Positions 1-11,157 are shown, numbered from the stretch's first letter. The stretch: 64,000 nucleotides of DNA from Theocolax elegans (GCA_026168455.1 CM047426.1:58935812-58999811); one strand, 5' to 3'. The notes: generated from the letters alone by a model not told the origin. Made by a program: numbers and translations.

Positions 1-59
1 ATTTAATTCATTTATTTCGCCTTTGACGCCACGCCCTAATCCCCAGCGTGACCGTTACA
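1..59 (+). repeat. 3' tip of the 5' LTR of element 1
   Basis: These 59 bases are identical to the last 59 bases of the 3' LTR (8944-9002), ending in GTTACA. The rest of the 5' LTR lies before the window. Confidence 0.92.
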
Positions 60-60
60 T

Positions 61-75
61 TGGCGCCCAACGTGG
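61..75 (+). promoter_or_regulatory. Primer binding site of element 1
   Basis: TGGCGCCCAACGTGG starts one base after the LTR end, where a tRNA would prime minus-strand DNA synthesis. The block CCCAACGTGG matches the complement of the 3' end of insect tRNA-Trp, with a two-base gap near the TGG. The same 15 bases occur at the same place in element 2 (56942-56956). Confidence 0.85.
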
Positions 76-1318
76 TTTTTCGGCATCGGCACGTTTTTTT
101 TTCTTCCTTACATTAAAATGGCGTCGTAACGCATTATTTAGCCGATGTAAATTCACGGGATTATTTTTATACATTATTAAAATTATAATAGCAGCAGCAA
201 AAGTTAAAAATTTGAAAAATAAAAATTTATAATTATCTAATTTGTATTATAATAAGCAGCAGCGATTATTATATTAAAATAAAATTGTGAACGTCAAGCG
301 TGACGGAGTTAAATAATTTAAGTATAGAAGCCGTAGCCATTTTTCCCTCCCCCCGCGTGAAGCACACATACGGGAAGGAGGAAGAAGCCGCGTGGCCATA
401 TTTTCGGCCATATTTAATTTTTAACACGTGGAAAAATATTGCCACACGTGATTAAATTTAATTAACTCGATAATTAAATAAATATAACTTGTTTTCTTCT
501 CTTTATATATATTTTGAAATTGTGCACAATATTTCCATATATATTATATACCTGTATTTATTTCTAATACGCAAATTAACATTTTGTTTCGCTTTTTCCC
601 CCCCTTCTCTCATCGCAGCCATACCACTTGTTAATATAAGCCGTTATTTTAATTTTTTGCATAGTGCTACCAACAAATTAATAGTTATTTTTTGTTGTCG
701 ATATAATTTAGCCCTTATATATAAAAAAAATCATTAATTTTTTCATTTTCTTTCCTGGCAGAAGCTGCAGTTTAAGTAATAAATAATTTTACAAAGCAGT
801 ATTTAAATAATACATAATAAATAAATTTTTATTTTTTTCATGCAAATTGAAAACATTATTTTTTTGTTTTTGTTTTCTTATTTCCCAGCTAGCAGCCACA
901 TAACAGTAATATAACTTTAATTTTACTTAACAAATTAACAACTAAGCAAATTAGCACATAAAAAATCAATTTAATTTTTTTTCTTCCCTTCTTTTCATTT
1001 GCTTTCCACTAATTGCACTTAATAACCCCATTTCGCAGCAAACTTGATAATTTTTACGACTTTCCCTATTAGCAGCCAAAAACCTAAAAACTCGATATAT
1101 TTTTATTACCCTTGCCTAATTTACCTTATTTTGGATTGTTTCTCCCCTGAATAGTATTTAAGCAGATAACTAGCATATAAGAAACTTCAGCTTTAATTTT
1201 TAGTTTTTAACGTTGGGCCGTTAGTTTAATAGCGAAGTATTGAGCTGCAGATTTATTGCGCCAAACTTATACCCTCCCCTTCCTAATTATTGATAGAATA
1301 ATTAAGCTAAAATTCAAA
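76..1318 (+). other. Untranslated leader of element 1
   Basis: AT-rich leader of about 1.24 kb without a credible ORF. It contains scattered GCAGC/AGCAGC words and a GC-rich block near 340-400. A leader of similar length and base composition precedes gag in element 2, so the length may matter for packaging or internal initiation. No splice or IRES signal can be proven by eye. Confidence 0.6.
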
Positions 1319-2409
1319 ATGGCAGCTAACTACAAATTAGGTAGTAAAATAAATATTGATAACGTAGCACAAGGTGCAGCAATAATAAGGCGCACCATAA
1401 ATAATACCGCCGATGGTAAAATTACAATTTACTGTAATCAGCTGGATTTAAACATCGACGACGATATACGCACAATTCGTGATCGCGTAGCGCGATATGA
1501 ATTAATTAGAAATTATGGCCCCTCAGCAGCAGAATGGAAACCAGAAGTAGATGGACGACACTTGGAAGAATTTAGCCCAAATGAAGAAGAATCTCTCCTG
1601 GACCTCTCATTAACAGAATCCGAAATAACGAATTTCCCTCCCCCTCCCCGAGCAGCAAGAGCACAAAATATTACATCTGGTCGGATGCTATACGTGGAAC
1701 TGCAAACCGGACAGTCGCAAGGACGGTACCAGGATCCACTGACGATGGAGGAGCCAACGGAATGCAATGAAGCAATAAATGAAAAATTGCTACATCCAGC
1801 ATATCGTCCGCAAGCACAATCAACGTGCAGGCATTTAAGGACGCCGTCTCCATCTGAGCAAGAGCAGCAAAGATTTTTATTAGAACCGATAATTCCAGAA
1901 TTATCATATACAGCGCCAAGCACAACAGTATCGTTATTGGGAATAAACTCAACGTCATATTACCCAATTATTACGCTTGCTCCAACCATCCCGACAGATG
2001 AGAATTTAGCAAATAACCCATTCGTACCAAATACAACTCCCGCAGCAACACAAAGCAAACATGTTTATACAAACTCGCAGCCAAGAACGACAAGCAGCAT
2101 ACAACCCTCAGCATTCAGAGCAGTGCAGCAAACAGCAACAGAGCGAAGAATGAACGAGCGTAACCAAATGAACCCTAACGACCCGAGAAGCAGCACACAC
2201 ACAAGCAGCAGCAGAAAAATTCTCCCCAGCGTGCAATGGGAAGACGAGTTAGCAGAGCAGCAGCAACTACGAGAACAAGCACACCAGAGCAGCATAGTCG
2301 ACGAGCCTCAAATCCAGAATCGAAGCCCTGAAAGAAATACAACATTTAGTATTCCCCCTCCCCAGCAGCAGCAATATCCCCAGCAGCAATACCCCCAGCA
2401 GCAATATCC

Positions 2410-2455
<46 letters not shown>

Positions 2456-3661
2456 GCAAATTTGTCGGTTCCATCTTTTAGGAATTGTTATTCAAACTGC
2501 AGCAATTTAGAGGATTCGCTTTTCACTAGAGAAAAAAGAACGGTAGAAATTTTCTCTAGATATCATATCCAGTTCAAAGGCACAAGGAAAAGCGATCCAG
2601 AAACATTCCTAAGCAATCTCCAGGAATACAAGGAGACATATAACCTCTCGATGGACGACATAATCAAAGCTCTCCCATCCGTGCTCGATGATGAAGCATG
2701 GGATTGGTTCAAGAGAGAAAAGAGCAGCTGGCGAAATTTTATTGATTTTGTCGACGCAGTGCGATTGCAATATGGATCGGAGGAAATCCAGAGCAACTTG
2801 CGGCAAATAGTAGAAAATCGCACGCAAGGTCCAAATGAAGACATCTCGACGTATCTGTCAAAATTACGAGGGATATTGAACCAAATTAAACCTCCGCTTC
2901 CGCTAGCAGATCAATTGGACAGAGCATTTCGAAATTTGCATTCTAGCTACAGATGCAAATTAGAAAGAGGCCAATTTAATAATTTTGCGCAGCTACAAAA
3001 GCTAGGCAAAAAGGAAGAAGCTAGGCGGTTACTCGACGAGAAATACAAGCCACCATCAACATTGCAAGGTTATGGCTTAGCAAAGTATGGTTACGTCGAT
3101 CCGAAGCAGCAAAAACCGCGCAGCCTAGCAGCAGTAAGCAGCCCGAGCAATACCAAAGCTTCATACCCTCCCCAGACCCCCAAAGAGCACACACCCAACC
3201 CCAAATACAAGCAAGAGCAGCGATATAACAAGCCCAGTAGCCCCCAACCAAGAAGAGCAGCGCCAAACTCCCCTAGATACGAAGAAGCAGCAAAACGCGA
3301 CCTCCCTAGACCAAGCAGCAGCAGCAACACACAACAAAAGCAGCCGTGGAACAAGGTAGTCGCCGACACCAGCCATAAGCAATGGCATAAAGCAGCAACG
3401 ACTCCACGAAGGCCCGAATCGCCAAGGAGCCAACATCAGCAGCAACCAAGGAGCAATTTTAAAGCAGCAATAAGGGCACCAATAATCCCCAACCACCCTA
3501 GAAAGCAGAAAGAGTCCTGCTTTATTTGTGACCAATTGGGTCACTGGGCAGCAGAGTGCTCTCAAGTATTCTGCTATGGTTGTGGAGACCAGGGAGTCTA
3601 TATAAGAGACTGCCCTAAATGCAGCACGAAGCAGCAGGGAAACGGCAGCCAGAGAAAATAA
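1319..3661 (+). CDS. gag: Gag polyprotein of element 1
   Basis: Structural protein of about 780 residues. I start it at the ATG at 1319 because element 2 gag starts at the equivalent ATG (58300) and the N-termini align (shared IIRR/VIRR, NNT.DG, IRDR.ARYE, GPS motifs); the frame upstream is open but has no ATG. Order: conserved N-terminal domain (about 1-150), Ser/Thr/Pro/Gln-rich linker with a run of about 16 Gln encoded by CAG repeats (2410-2455), capsid core (about 415-590, including WDWFKREKSSW), basic Pro/Gln-rich region, then two Cys motifs from residue 734: CX2CX4HX4C and CX2CX9CX2C. The second lacks the usual His (Val instead), as in element 2. The frame is intact and ends inside the proposed frameshift stem. 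Confidence 0.9.
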
Positions 3662-6600
3662 GGACCCGTATTTTCTCACCCAAACCCCCCATAGGGTCTC
3701 ACCCCTCCCAGATAGCAGCTAACGAGTCCCTTATTCAGCAAATTCCCGGCATAGATCCCCGTTTATTTTTTAACCTAGAGCTAAATGGACACAAGCTCAT
3801 AGCACTGCTCGATGATGGAGCAGTGCACTCCTTTATAGGCAAAGGAATGAGTAAGGTGTTCCAGAAGAAGCTCAGAAGATCTGACTGCAAAGCAGTGAAA
3901 GTAGCAGACGGTACCACGGTACCAATTCAAGGTATTATCGACGTCTCTATAAATATTGACGGCGACAATATCCTAATGCCTTTCCAAGTAGCAGACGATC
4001 TGCAGTATGATTGCATACTGTGGATCGATTTTAAGCGCAAGGTCAACATGAGGATAAATTATGAAAAGGATACGTGGTGGACTTCTAAAGGCATTACGCA
4101 TCATTTTTATCCTCATGGCGAAGACCCAAGCTACATATCAGCCCTAGCCAGCATCGGAGGACTCAAAAGAGCTACCCCTTCCCAAGAAAAAATTTTGCAG
4201 CAGCTTTTAGATGAAATGATTCCCGCAGCCCCCAAAACATTAGGTACCACAAACCTAACGATCCATAAAATAGATACGCAAGGAGCAGAGCCTATTAGGC
4301 AGAGGAACCGCCGGTACTCGCCTAAAATGCTACAAGCAGGCTATGCGGAGGTCGATAGAATGCTACGTGAAGGCATCATCGAACCTTCCGATAGTCCATG
4401 GTGCAGCTGCCCCGTTATTGTCCCTAAAGGGAACGGTGCATATCGTTTCTGCATTGACTATAGGCAAGTCAATGCAGTTACGAAGAAAATAGCTTATTCC
4501 ATGCGAAACATGGACGATATTTTAGACCAGCTACGAGAAAGCCGCTACATAAGCAAACTAGACCTGTCCCAAGCTTATCATCAAGTCCCCCTAGCCCCCG
4601 AAAGCCGAGAAATAACAGCCTTTGCCCTCCCAGGAAAGGGCTTATTCCAATTCACCCGCGTACCCTACGGTCTAGCAAACGCACCAGCAATGTTCCAGAA
4701 AATAATGGACAATTTAATAAAGCCGGAGTGGGAACCGAATGTGTTCGCTTACTTAGATGACATAATCATCATAGCCAAAACCTTTGAGGAACACATTCGG
4801 TGGCTCAAAATAGTATTAGCAGCCCTTAAGAAAGCCAATCTGCAGCTAAACCGCGAAAAATCGGAATTTTGTTGCGCGGAGGTTACATACCTAGGTTATA
4901 AAGTTAACCAGGATGGCCTAAAAACAAACAATGACAAAATTAAGCCGATATTGGAATACCCAGCCCCCACTAATTTAAAGCAGCTACGGAGATTTACCGG
5001 ATTAATCGGTTGGTATTCCCGATTTATTGACAAATTGGCAGAATACCGAGCACCCTTGAATTATCTCACAAGGAAAGATGTCAGATGGCACTGGCACAAG
5101 GAGCAGGAAGAAGCGTTCGAGAAGATGAAATTAGCCCTCACCCAAGCCCCTATCTTAGCCCGACCCGATTTTTCCCTCCCATTTTCCCTCCAAACTGATG
5201 CCAGCGATTACGCGATAGCCGGAGTTCTCACGCAGGAGATAAACGGAGAAGAGCATCCGATATACTACGTGAGCAGAACCCTAAGCAAAGCTGAGCGGAA
5301 CTACACCGTCACGGAAAAGGAGTGCTTGGCCGTGTTGTGATGTGTAGACCGACTCAAGGGCTATTTGCAAGGGGAAGAGTTCACGGTAGTAACGGATCAC
5401 CACAGTCTTCTCTGGTTGCACAATATTAAGGATCCAACAGGGAGATTGGCCCGTTGGAATACCATCCTTCAAAATTATAATATAAAATTTGTGCACCGCA
5501 AAGGAGCGTTACACAAAGTGCCGGATGCACTATCTCGAGCCTACGAGAACACCGAAGCAGCAGCAGCCATATCAATAGACAGCAGCGATCCCTGGTATCA
5601 AACAAAATTAATAGCAGTAGCCAAATTCCCCAATAAGTACCCAGACCTGAGAATAGAAAATAATCTATTATATGCCCACCGTCCCAATCCCCTAGTAGAT
5701 CCCCTTGTCCCCGACCTCGATGCCTGGAAGCTGATTTTACCCCAAAACGACCGACCAAGAGCCCTGTACGAAGCCCACTACACGCCGCAAGCAGGCCATC
5801 TAGGTAATGACAAAACGTATGCTAGATTGGCTACATATTATTACTGGCCAGGGATATATATGGATACATGCCAATATGTCAAAGCTTGCCAAGAGTGCCA
5901 AGCTCATAAAAGCAGCCAACAAGCTCCCGCCGGTCTTATGGAAGGCAGGAATATCAGTGCACCCTAGACAGTAGTCGCAGCAGATATTATGGGCCCAAAG
6001 CCACCATCGAAACAAGGCTTCAAATACATTATTGTATTTGAAGACCTGTTCACGAGATACGTGGAGATAAAGGCATTAAGAAGAGCTGATGCAAAGAGCG
6101 TATTGCAAGCTTTCGACGAGCTCGTAATAAATAGATGGGGATGTCCCAAATACGTGATCACCGATAACGGAACAGAATTCGTTAATCGGATGGTCACAGA
6201 GAAGCTAGCATATTACGGGATTACGCAGTCTACAATCCCTCCATATTTCGCGCAAGCCAACCCTGTGGAAAGGGTAAATAGAAATATAAAGCCAATGATC
6301 AACAGCTATTTAGCTGATGATCATAGGAATTGGGACACACATCTAGGCGAATTTTGTTTTGCGCTAAACACGGTCGTACACTCCTCCACCAAATATTCAC
6401 CAGCATTCCTGAATTTTGGTAGGAACCCTATTCCCATAGCTCTGGTCAAGAAGCACATTGAATCCCCAACCCAAATTCCCACCCCAGATACGCAGCAATG
6501 GATAGAGCGATTGCATAGATTGCCAGCAATCTACGACCTAGTAAAAAGGCATACCGAAATAGCCACAGCCAAGCAAGCACGGTATTATAATAGAGGTCGT

Positions 6601-6999
6601 AGAGACATACAGTATCAATTAGGAGATTTAGTTTGTCGCCGTAATCGTGTGCTATCGTCAGCCGACGATAATTTCGCAGCTAAGCACGCACCCAAATATA
6701 TAGGACCCGCAAAGATAATTAAAATATTCTCCCCTAGCATATATTTAGTCGAGGATGAGAGCAGCAAACGACAAACCAAGGTTCATATTAGCGATTTAAA
6801 GCGGTACGTCCCTCCCCGAAATATAATTCCACCCCAATGTCCGCAAACGCAGCAGCAACAATTATCGCAAAACATCCGAATCACGAATCCGCCCATTAAC
6901 CCAGCTACCCGTAAAAGAGGTCGTCCCAAGAAAATTATACCTGATACCCATATGTCCCCTAGCAGCCCACCCAAACGTCAGCTCAGACCCCGGAAGTAA
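3619..6999 (+). pseudogene. pol: Pol polyprotein of element 1 (PR-RT-RNase H-IN), two nonsense codons
   Basis: One frame of 1127 codons, -1 relative to gag, broken by TGA at 5338-5340 and TAG at 5965-5967. Both sit where related proteins usually have Trp, so each looks like a single G-to-A change in TGG. Protease: LLDDGA at 3805-3822, with Asp where Ser or Thr normally follows the catalytic Asp. RT: LDLSQAYHQV, FTRVPYGLANAP and catalytic YLDD at 4750-4761. RNase H begins TDASDYAIAGV and runs to about 5560. Integrase: zinc-binding His 5776 and 5797, Cys 5887 and 5896 (codon starts); catalytic Asp 5983, Asp 6163 and Glu 6268; C-terminal tail is basic and Pro-rich. Otherwise undamaged, so loss of function is recent or even artefactual. 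No envelope gene follows. Confidence 0.92.
3637..3677 (+). promoter_or_regulatory. Probable -1 ribosomal frameshift signal, gag to pol
   Basis: The heptamer GGGAAAC (3637-3643) is in the gag frame as G|GGA|AAC, the canonical X XXY YYZ form. Eight bases downstream is a perfect 9-bp hairpin: 3652-3660 pairs with 3669-3677 around an 8-base loop. The gag stop TAA (3659-3661) lies at the stem-loop junction. Pol is in the -1 frame and is closed by a stop at 3616-3618, so the shift must happen after that point. A pseudoknot is not excluded. Confidence 0.8.
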
Positions 7000-7781
7000 T
7001 AACCAAAATACCCCCTTTTATCTTCAGCAAGCAGCCACAGCAAGCAGCAAAACATTTAATCCTTCATTCTCTCTTCCTATTTACTTTTTTACTAACAGCA
7101 GCTTAATGTACTAACAGTACTAACAAAACCCAGCAGCCAAGAAATAATATGCACAAATTTCTTATTAATTACGTTGTCTTAAGGAAAATTTTTTTTTACG
7201 ACTTAATAAGCAAGCAAAATAATGACGCAGTAGCAGCAATATGGCAAATAAGCAGCAAGGCATGCACCAATCATATAAATTAATAGCAGCATAATATATA
7301 TATAATCGATATTTTATTTGCATTTAAGAATTTAATTTTTGTTATTAAATAAAATGTTTCATAGGAATGAGAGAAAACATGTAAGTATGCAGTACGAGAG
7401 TGTCGCGAACGCGAAATGAGCTCTCAAAGCGGTAAGATATAATAAATTTAATGTAAGGGCCCAGCCAATCGTACTTATAAGCGCAAAATAAGAGCAAAAT
7501 CGAATCACAAACACCGTGTACACTAACACAGATAGCAGCCAAGCAGAATAGTCATGGAGACTAAACACGAGCACACCGCAACAGTAGCACCGGCTACTTG
7601 TTAGAAATAAGTTAGTTAAGAAGCAGCATTACTCTCCCCACCATTACTAGCAGCGATAATAGCAAATCAATTTTTTTTTAGTTTTAGTAATTAAGTGTTT
7701 ATTTAATTTATTGTCTTTTAGTTAGTTAATTTTAAAATTCAGTTACGACTTCCGCGTAACTTCAGTTTGGTGGGGGGGAGT
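7000..7781 (+). other. 3' UTR and polypurine tract of element 1
   Basis: No ORF is supported. The stretch is rich in AGCAGC words. Two blocks are recognisably shared with element 2: about 7380-7435 with 60855-60905 (GTAAGTATG, AGAGTGTCGCGA-like, GAGCTCTCAAA) and about 7545-7610 with 61030-61110 (CCAAGCAG, GGAGACTA, AGCACCGGCTA). The polypurine tract GGTGGGGGGGAG is 7769-7780, one base before the LTR; the preceding 25 bases are almost identical in element 2. Confidence 0.75.
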
Positions 7782-9002
7782 TGTGTCAAGGTATGTAATA
7801 CCTGTCAAGTTAATAAGCGAGCGAACCCCAATATAAACTAGCCTACCTACCCTCACATCTCTAAGCCTACCTAGCCTACACGAAGCTCCCCAAATCCCCA
7901 ATACTTCTCTTGGCTCCTTCCACGTAGCACAATAAAGCAGCATGTCAGGAGAGGCGACACAACTACCAGATGGAGCAGCACGAGCAGCAACAAGATATCC
8001 AGGAAGCTGTGAAACAGTTAGATAATTAATAAGAATCCTAATTTGAAGGAAACAAGGACGCATGTAGTGCACATACTAACTGACAGCTACATGCTAGGAG
8101 AGGATTGGAAGTGAGGTTATGGTAATCATAACATTACCATAACTCTCAATTAATAATCAGTAAATAATACGCAGCACTCCCTCGGGAGATAGATATTCAC
8201 CTGAGAAGCAGCCAGCATCCCCGCAGCAACGCAGCGCCGACGAAGAGCAGCAGTCACCGACCCGACGCGCACCAGCTGAGCAGCCACCGTGAGAGCGAGT
8301 GAGAGAGAAGACTCGAAGATCGGCCGTCCCGTCTGCACCTGTAACAGAGCAGACTCATTAGCCGATACATTATACAACACGGAGGAACGATCATATAGAC
8401 TTACCGGGTTAACAGCATCACCGGGAACATCGTCCTCTCCGTGGGAAGTAGCAGCCCGGCAACGTCGTCCGCCTTGATCAACATGGCCGCGAGCACTCAC
8501 TACACGAGGCGCGCGAGACGACGGCGGCCGACGGGCGACTCGACGCGAGAAGCTGCGTGCGCACGTCGGGCCCGAGCAGCGAAGCGGCGAACGAGCCCGA
8601 GCACGAGAGAGCTCATCGGGACGCCATCGAGGCAGCATCGGGCAATCGATTCGCAACCGATAATTGATTATTTGAGTGTGTGTGTGTGCATGAACAATAG
8701 ACCGCAGAGCAGCAGAACTCCAGGAGACGATCTCCACAGAGCAAAGGTGGGTGTACGCCTTGCACCAAGTATTCTCCTGACCGTGAGTGTGCTTCCCATT
8801 TACTCCCCTCCCCTCCCCTCGCGCAGCAAGCAGCAGCAGCTCGTACGCAGCCGAGCTTAAGTAATATAAATTCGCCGCGATCGTACGCGGCTGGCGCCCA
8901 AACCGCATTTATACTTTTATAATAAATTAATATTATTTTATAGATTTAATTCATTTATTTCGCCTTTGACGCCACGCCCTAATCCCCAGCGTGACCGTTA
9001 CA
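7782..9002 (+). repeat. 3' LTR of element 1 (1221 bp)
   Basis: Begins TGTGTCAAGG one base after the polypurine tract and ends GTTACA, giving TG...CA ends. The first part carries repeated CCTACCTA(G/C)CC words (about 7840-7880). An 11-bp perfect hairpin lies at 8116-8126/8133-8143. A GC-rich, CpG-rich block spans about 8430-8640, followed by a short TG repeat near 8675. The end holds a GC hairpin, a copy of the primer-site word and AATAAA at 8921-8926. No clear TATA box was found. Confidence 0.92.
8874..8926 (+). promoter_or_regulatory. LTR hairpin, primer-site-like word and poly(A) signal
   Basis: GCCGCG (8874-8879) pairs with CGCGGC (8886-8891) around six bases. Directly after it is TGGCGCCCA (8892-8900), the first nine bases of the element's primer site, then AATAAA at 8921-8926. 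Element 2 LTR has the same arrangement with a different stem (56816-56829), the same word at 56832-56840 and AATAAA at 56865-56870. Function is inferred: a 3'-end or R-region structure. Confidence 0.6.
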
Positions 9003-9655
9003 AGATATAAAAGTTGATATAATAATATGTAAAATGAGGTACGTTTTGTACCATTAGAAGAAAGAGATAAAATATTTGACACGTACCATTCTTCTAGTTT
9101 AGGAGGTCATGCTGGAATAACAAAGACTTATAATAAAATTGAATCTATGTAATTTTGGGTAAATTTGTAGAAATATATACAAAAAAGAATTAAAATTTGC
9201 AACGATTGTAATAGAAATAAATTAAAAAAAAAAGTTAGGCAACTTATACTAGTAACAGATACACCATTTAAATCCCTTGATAAAGTCGCTATGGACATTG
9301 TAGAGCCAATGAATGTTACTAAAAATAATAATAAATCTATCTTAATGATTCAAAATCAATTTTCAAATTATTTAATAGCTGTACGTTTACAAGATCAAAC
9401 TACAAAGTATGTAGCTAATGGATTTATAAAACGTTTTTTACGTGCTTGGGTATCCAAAATTATTGTTATCCGATAGGGCAAGGAACTTCACTGGAAAGAC
9501 TACCGTCAAATGAACCTTTCAGGAAAAGTGAACAGTTATCTACTTTTAAAGATTATGTTGAAAAATTAGTTTTAATTATGGATAAAATTTCAAAAATTGC
9601 CAGAGAAAATAGTGATTCTAGTTTAGAATTATATATAAAAATTATTTAAATAAAA
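9003..9655 (+). pseudogene. Old Gypsy-type integrase remnant, target of element 1
   Basis: Directly after the element 1 LTR the plus strand reads an integrase fragment: an N-terminal stretch with HSSSLGGHAG and a CNDC pair (zinc-binding HHCC domain), then DKVAMDIVEPMN with the first catalytic Asp (about 9280-9310) and about 60 further residues to a TAG at 9474. In-frame stops (about 9149, 9474) and a frame change follow, and the C-terminal part is unreadable. AT-rich codon use differs from element 1, so this is a separate, older Gypsy family. It could belong with the gag remnant at 55339, but nothing links them directly. Confidence 0.7.
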
Positions 9656-10499
9656 TTCTTCCCGGTCCCAGACTTCATCGTAAAATAATACTGGTTTATT
9701 TGTATATTAACCTACACGGAAGTCTCATCTCTAATAAAGTCATCTATTGATTGGTTTAATAGATCACTATTATAATCCCCAGTTAACAGCGCGAAATTCG
9801 AATATAAATTTAACTCCTAACATACACGTGTTCCCCCACTACTCGCGTTCTGAGTTCCTTATGCTGTATATGCACAATCACCGTATCGATACGAGCGCGG
9901 ACCACATGCTCAGTGTGCGCGCGCTTGAATGTAGATCGATTCAAGATGGCGACAACTGAACGTGGGCCGGCACGTAAACACTTGCCTCGTGTACGTTTCC
10001 CCGGGTGTGCGCGATTCTCACCGTCGGGGATAGTACCCGGGTACTAACACGGAGTCGTGCGCGGACGGAGGTATGCGCACGCACCGGCAAAGGTTCCCCA
10101 GGCGACGCAGTTCACGGCCAAGTTCCAACCTCTTTATCGTCAAAGGTGCGGCTTCCCGGAGAAGTATCTAAACGTTTAAATTAATCTTTAGACTGCCGGC
10201 ATTTTTGCCTTATAAATGGGTCATGGACATTTCTCCCAGAGGACAAATCTCCCGCCAATCACAAGCGAGGATTTTAAAAAATTCCCACCAATCAAAAGGC
10301 GTTTGAAATAAACAATTGAACATCTCTGATGCTTTTAGTAATAACTTAAGTATTTACTTTAGTCAAGACTTAAGAAGTTACTTAAGAATTAACCAAATTT
10401 TTTATATTTTGTATTTGGACTTGCTGCTCAAGTTCTTCTTAACTTGAATCTTAAGTAATTACTTGGAAATTTTGTTGTTTTCATTTTAGGCATTCCACT
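9656..10499. other. No gene recognised; GC-rich block in AT-rich DNA
   Basis: From about 9830 to 10170 the sequence is markedly GC- and CpG-richer than its surroundings and includes a perfect 16-bp palindrome, TAGTACCCGGGTACTA, at 10031-10046. This could be a worn LTR or a host regulatory block. From about 10340 imperfect AAGTAnTTACTTAAG-like words lead into the minisatellite. Confidence 0.5.
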
Positions 10500-10742
10500 T
10501 GAACTTAAGTAAATGCTTAAGTAAATGCTTAAGTAAATGCTTAAGTAAATACTGAAGTAAATACTTAAGTAAATGCTTAAGTCAATACTTAAGTCAATAC
10601 TTAAGTCAATACTTAAGTCAATGCTTAAATCAATACTTAAGTAAATACTTAAATCAATACTTAAGTCAATACTTAAGTAACTACTTAAGTCAATACTTAA
10701 GTAAATACTTAAGATAGTACTTAAGTAAATACTTAAGTAAAC
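10500..10742. repeat. 12-bp minisatellite with CTTAAG core
   Basis: About 20 tandem units of GCTTAAGTAAAT or ACTTAAGTCAAT type. Nearly every unit keeps the palindrome CTTAAG while the other six positions vary between a few alternatives. Degenerate units extend back to about 10340. Confidence 0.92.
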
Positions 10743-11157
10743 TTATAATTGAAATTCTACAAGGAAAAGAAAGCATTCTGATTAGAAATGCTGCGCATGA
10801 GAAATGACTAAGTAGCGAGGGCATGTTTACGCTTCCCTATGTAGCCATTACTTGATAGACAACGGCACGCATTTCGGGTCCAAGTTGTATAATCAGACTT
10901 CCTTATTCGCCTACGACAAGCTTCTAACGACGAAGCAGACAAATAAATAATACTACAATTTTTGTATTATATTAATTTTAATTAGTTCACCTATCCTAGT
11001 TATAACCTACAAAATAGATGTTCTTAACCTCTAACCATTATACTATTAAAATAACGTCGATAATCTCAACATTTCAAAATTAATAAAACACCTTATTTTT
11101 AATATTTAACACATATACTTCCAATCCCAAATCATTAAAATGATAAAAATACCCAGA
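10743..11157. other. No feature recognised
   Basis: AT-rich sequence between the minisatellite and the tandem duplication. I see no ORF, repeat or RNA gene here. Confidence 0.5.

Larger units (their letters stand above)
1..9002 (+). mobile_element. Element 1: nearly complete Ty3/Gypsy-like LTR retrotransposon
   Basis: The order is the tip of a 5' LTR (1-59), primer site, AT-rich leader, gag, pol with protease-RT-RNase H-integrase, 3' UTR, polypurine tract and a full 3' LTR (7782-9002). The last 59 bases of the 3' LTR repeat positions 1-59 exactly, which fixes the LTR ends. Pol order with integrase last is diagnostic of Ty3/Gypsy. The primer site, similar to the 3' end complement of tRNA-Trp, would suit the CsRn1/Kabuki-like branch, but clade placement needs a tree. 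No env-like ORF is seen between integrase and the 3' LTR. The 3' flank begins AGAT; the 5' flank is outside the window. Confidence 0.93.

Noticed and set aside
2065..3679. Long minus-strand ORFs opposite gag
   Set aside because: Leu/Cys-rich translations produced by CAG-rich gag on the other strand; no family resemblance.
5338..5340. Programmed readthrough or selenocysteine at the pol TGA
   Set aside because: A second nonsense codon (TAG) lies downstream and both sit at Trp positions; simple point lesions explain it better.
7000..7781. Envelope gene of element 1 (errantivirus-like)
   Set aside because: Only non-coding, AGCAGC-rich sequence lies between integrase and the polypurine tract.
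8150..8908. 252-codon minus-strand ORF in the element 1 LTR
   Set aside because: Lies in the GC-rich LTR; Arg/Ser-rich composition typical of antisense GC-rich DNA, and the corresponding LTR of element 2 has no equivalent.
10500..10742. CRISPR-like array
   Set aside because: 12-bp units with no spacers in a eukaryotic context: a minisatellite.
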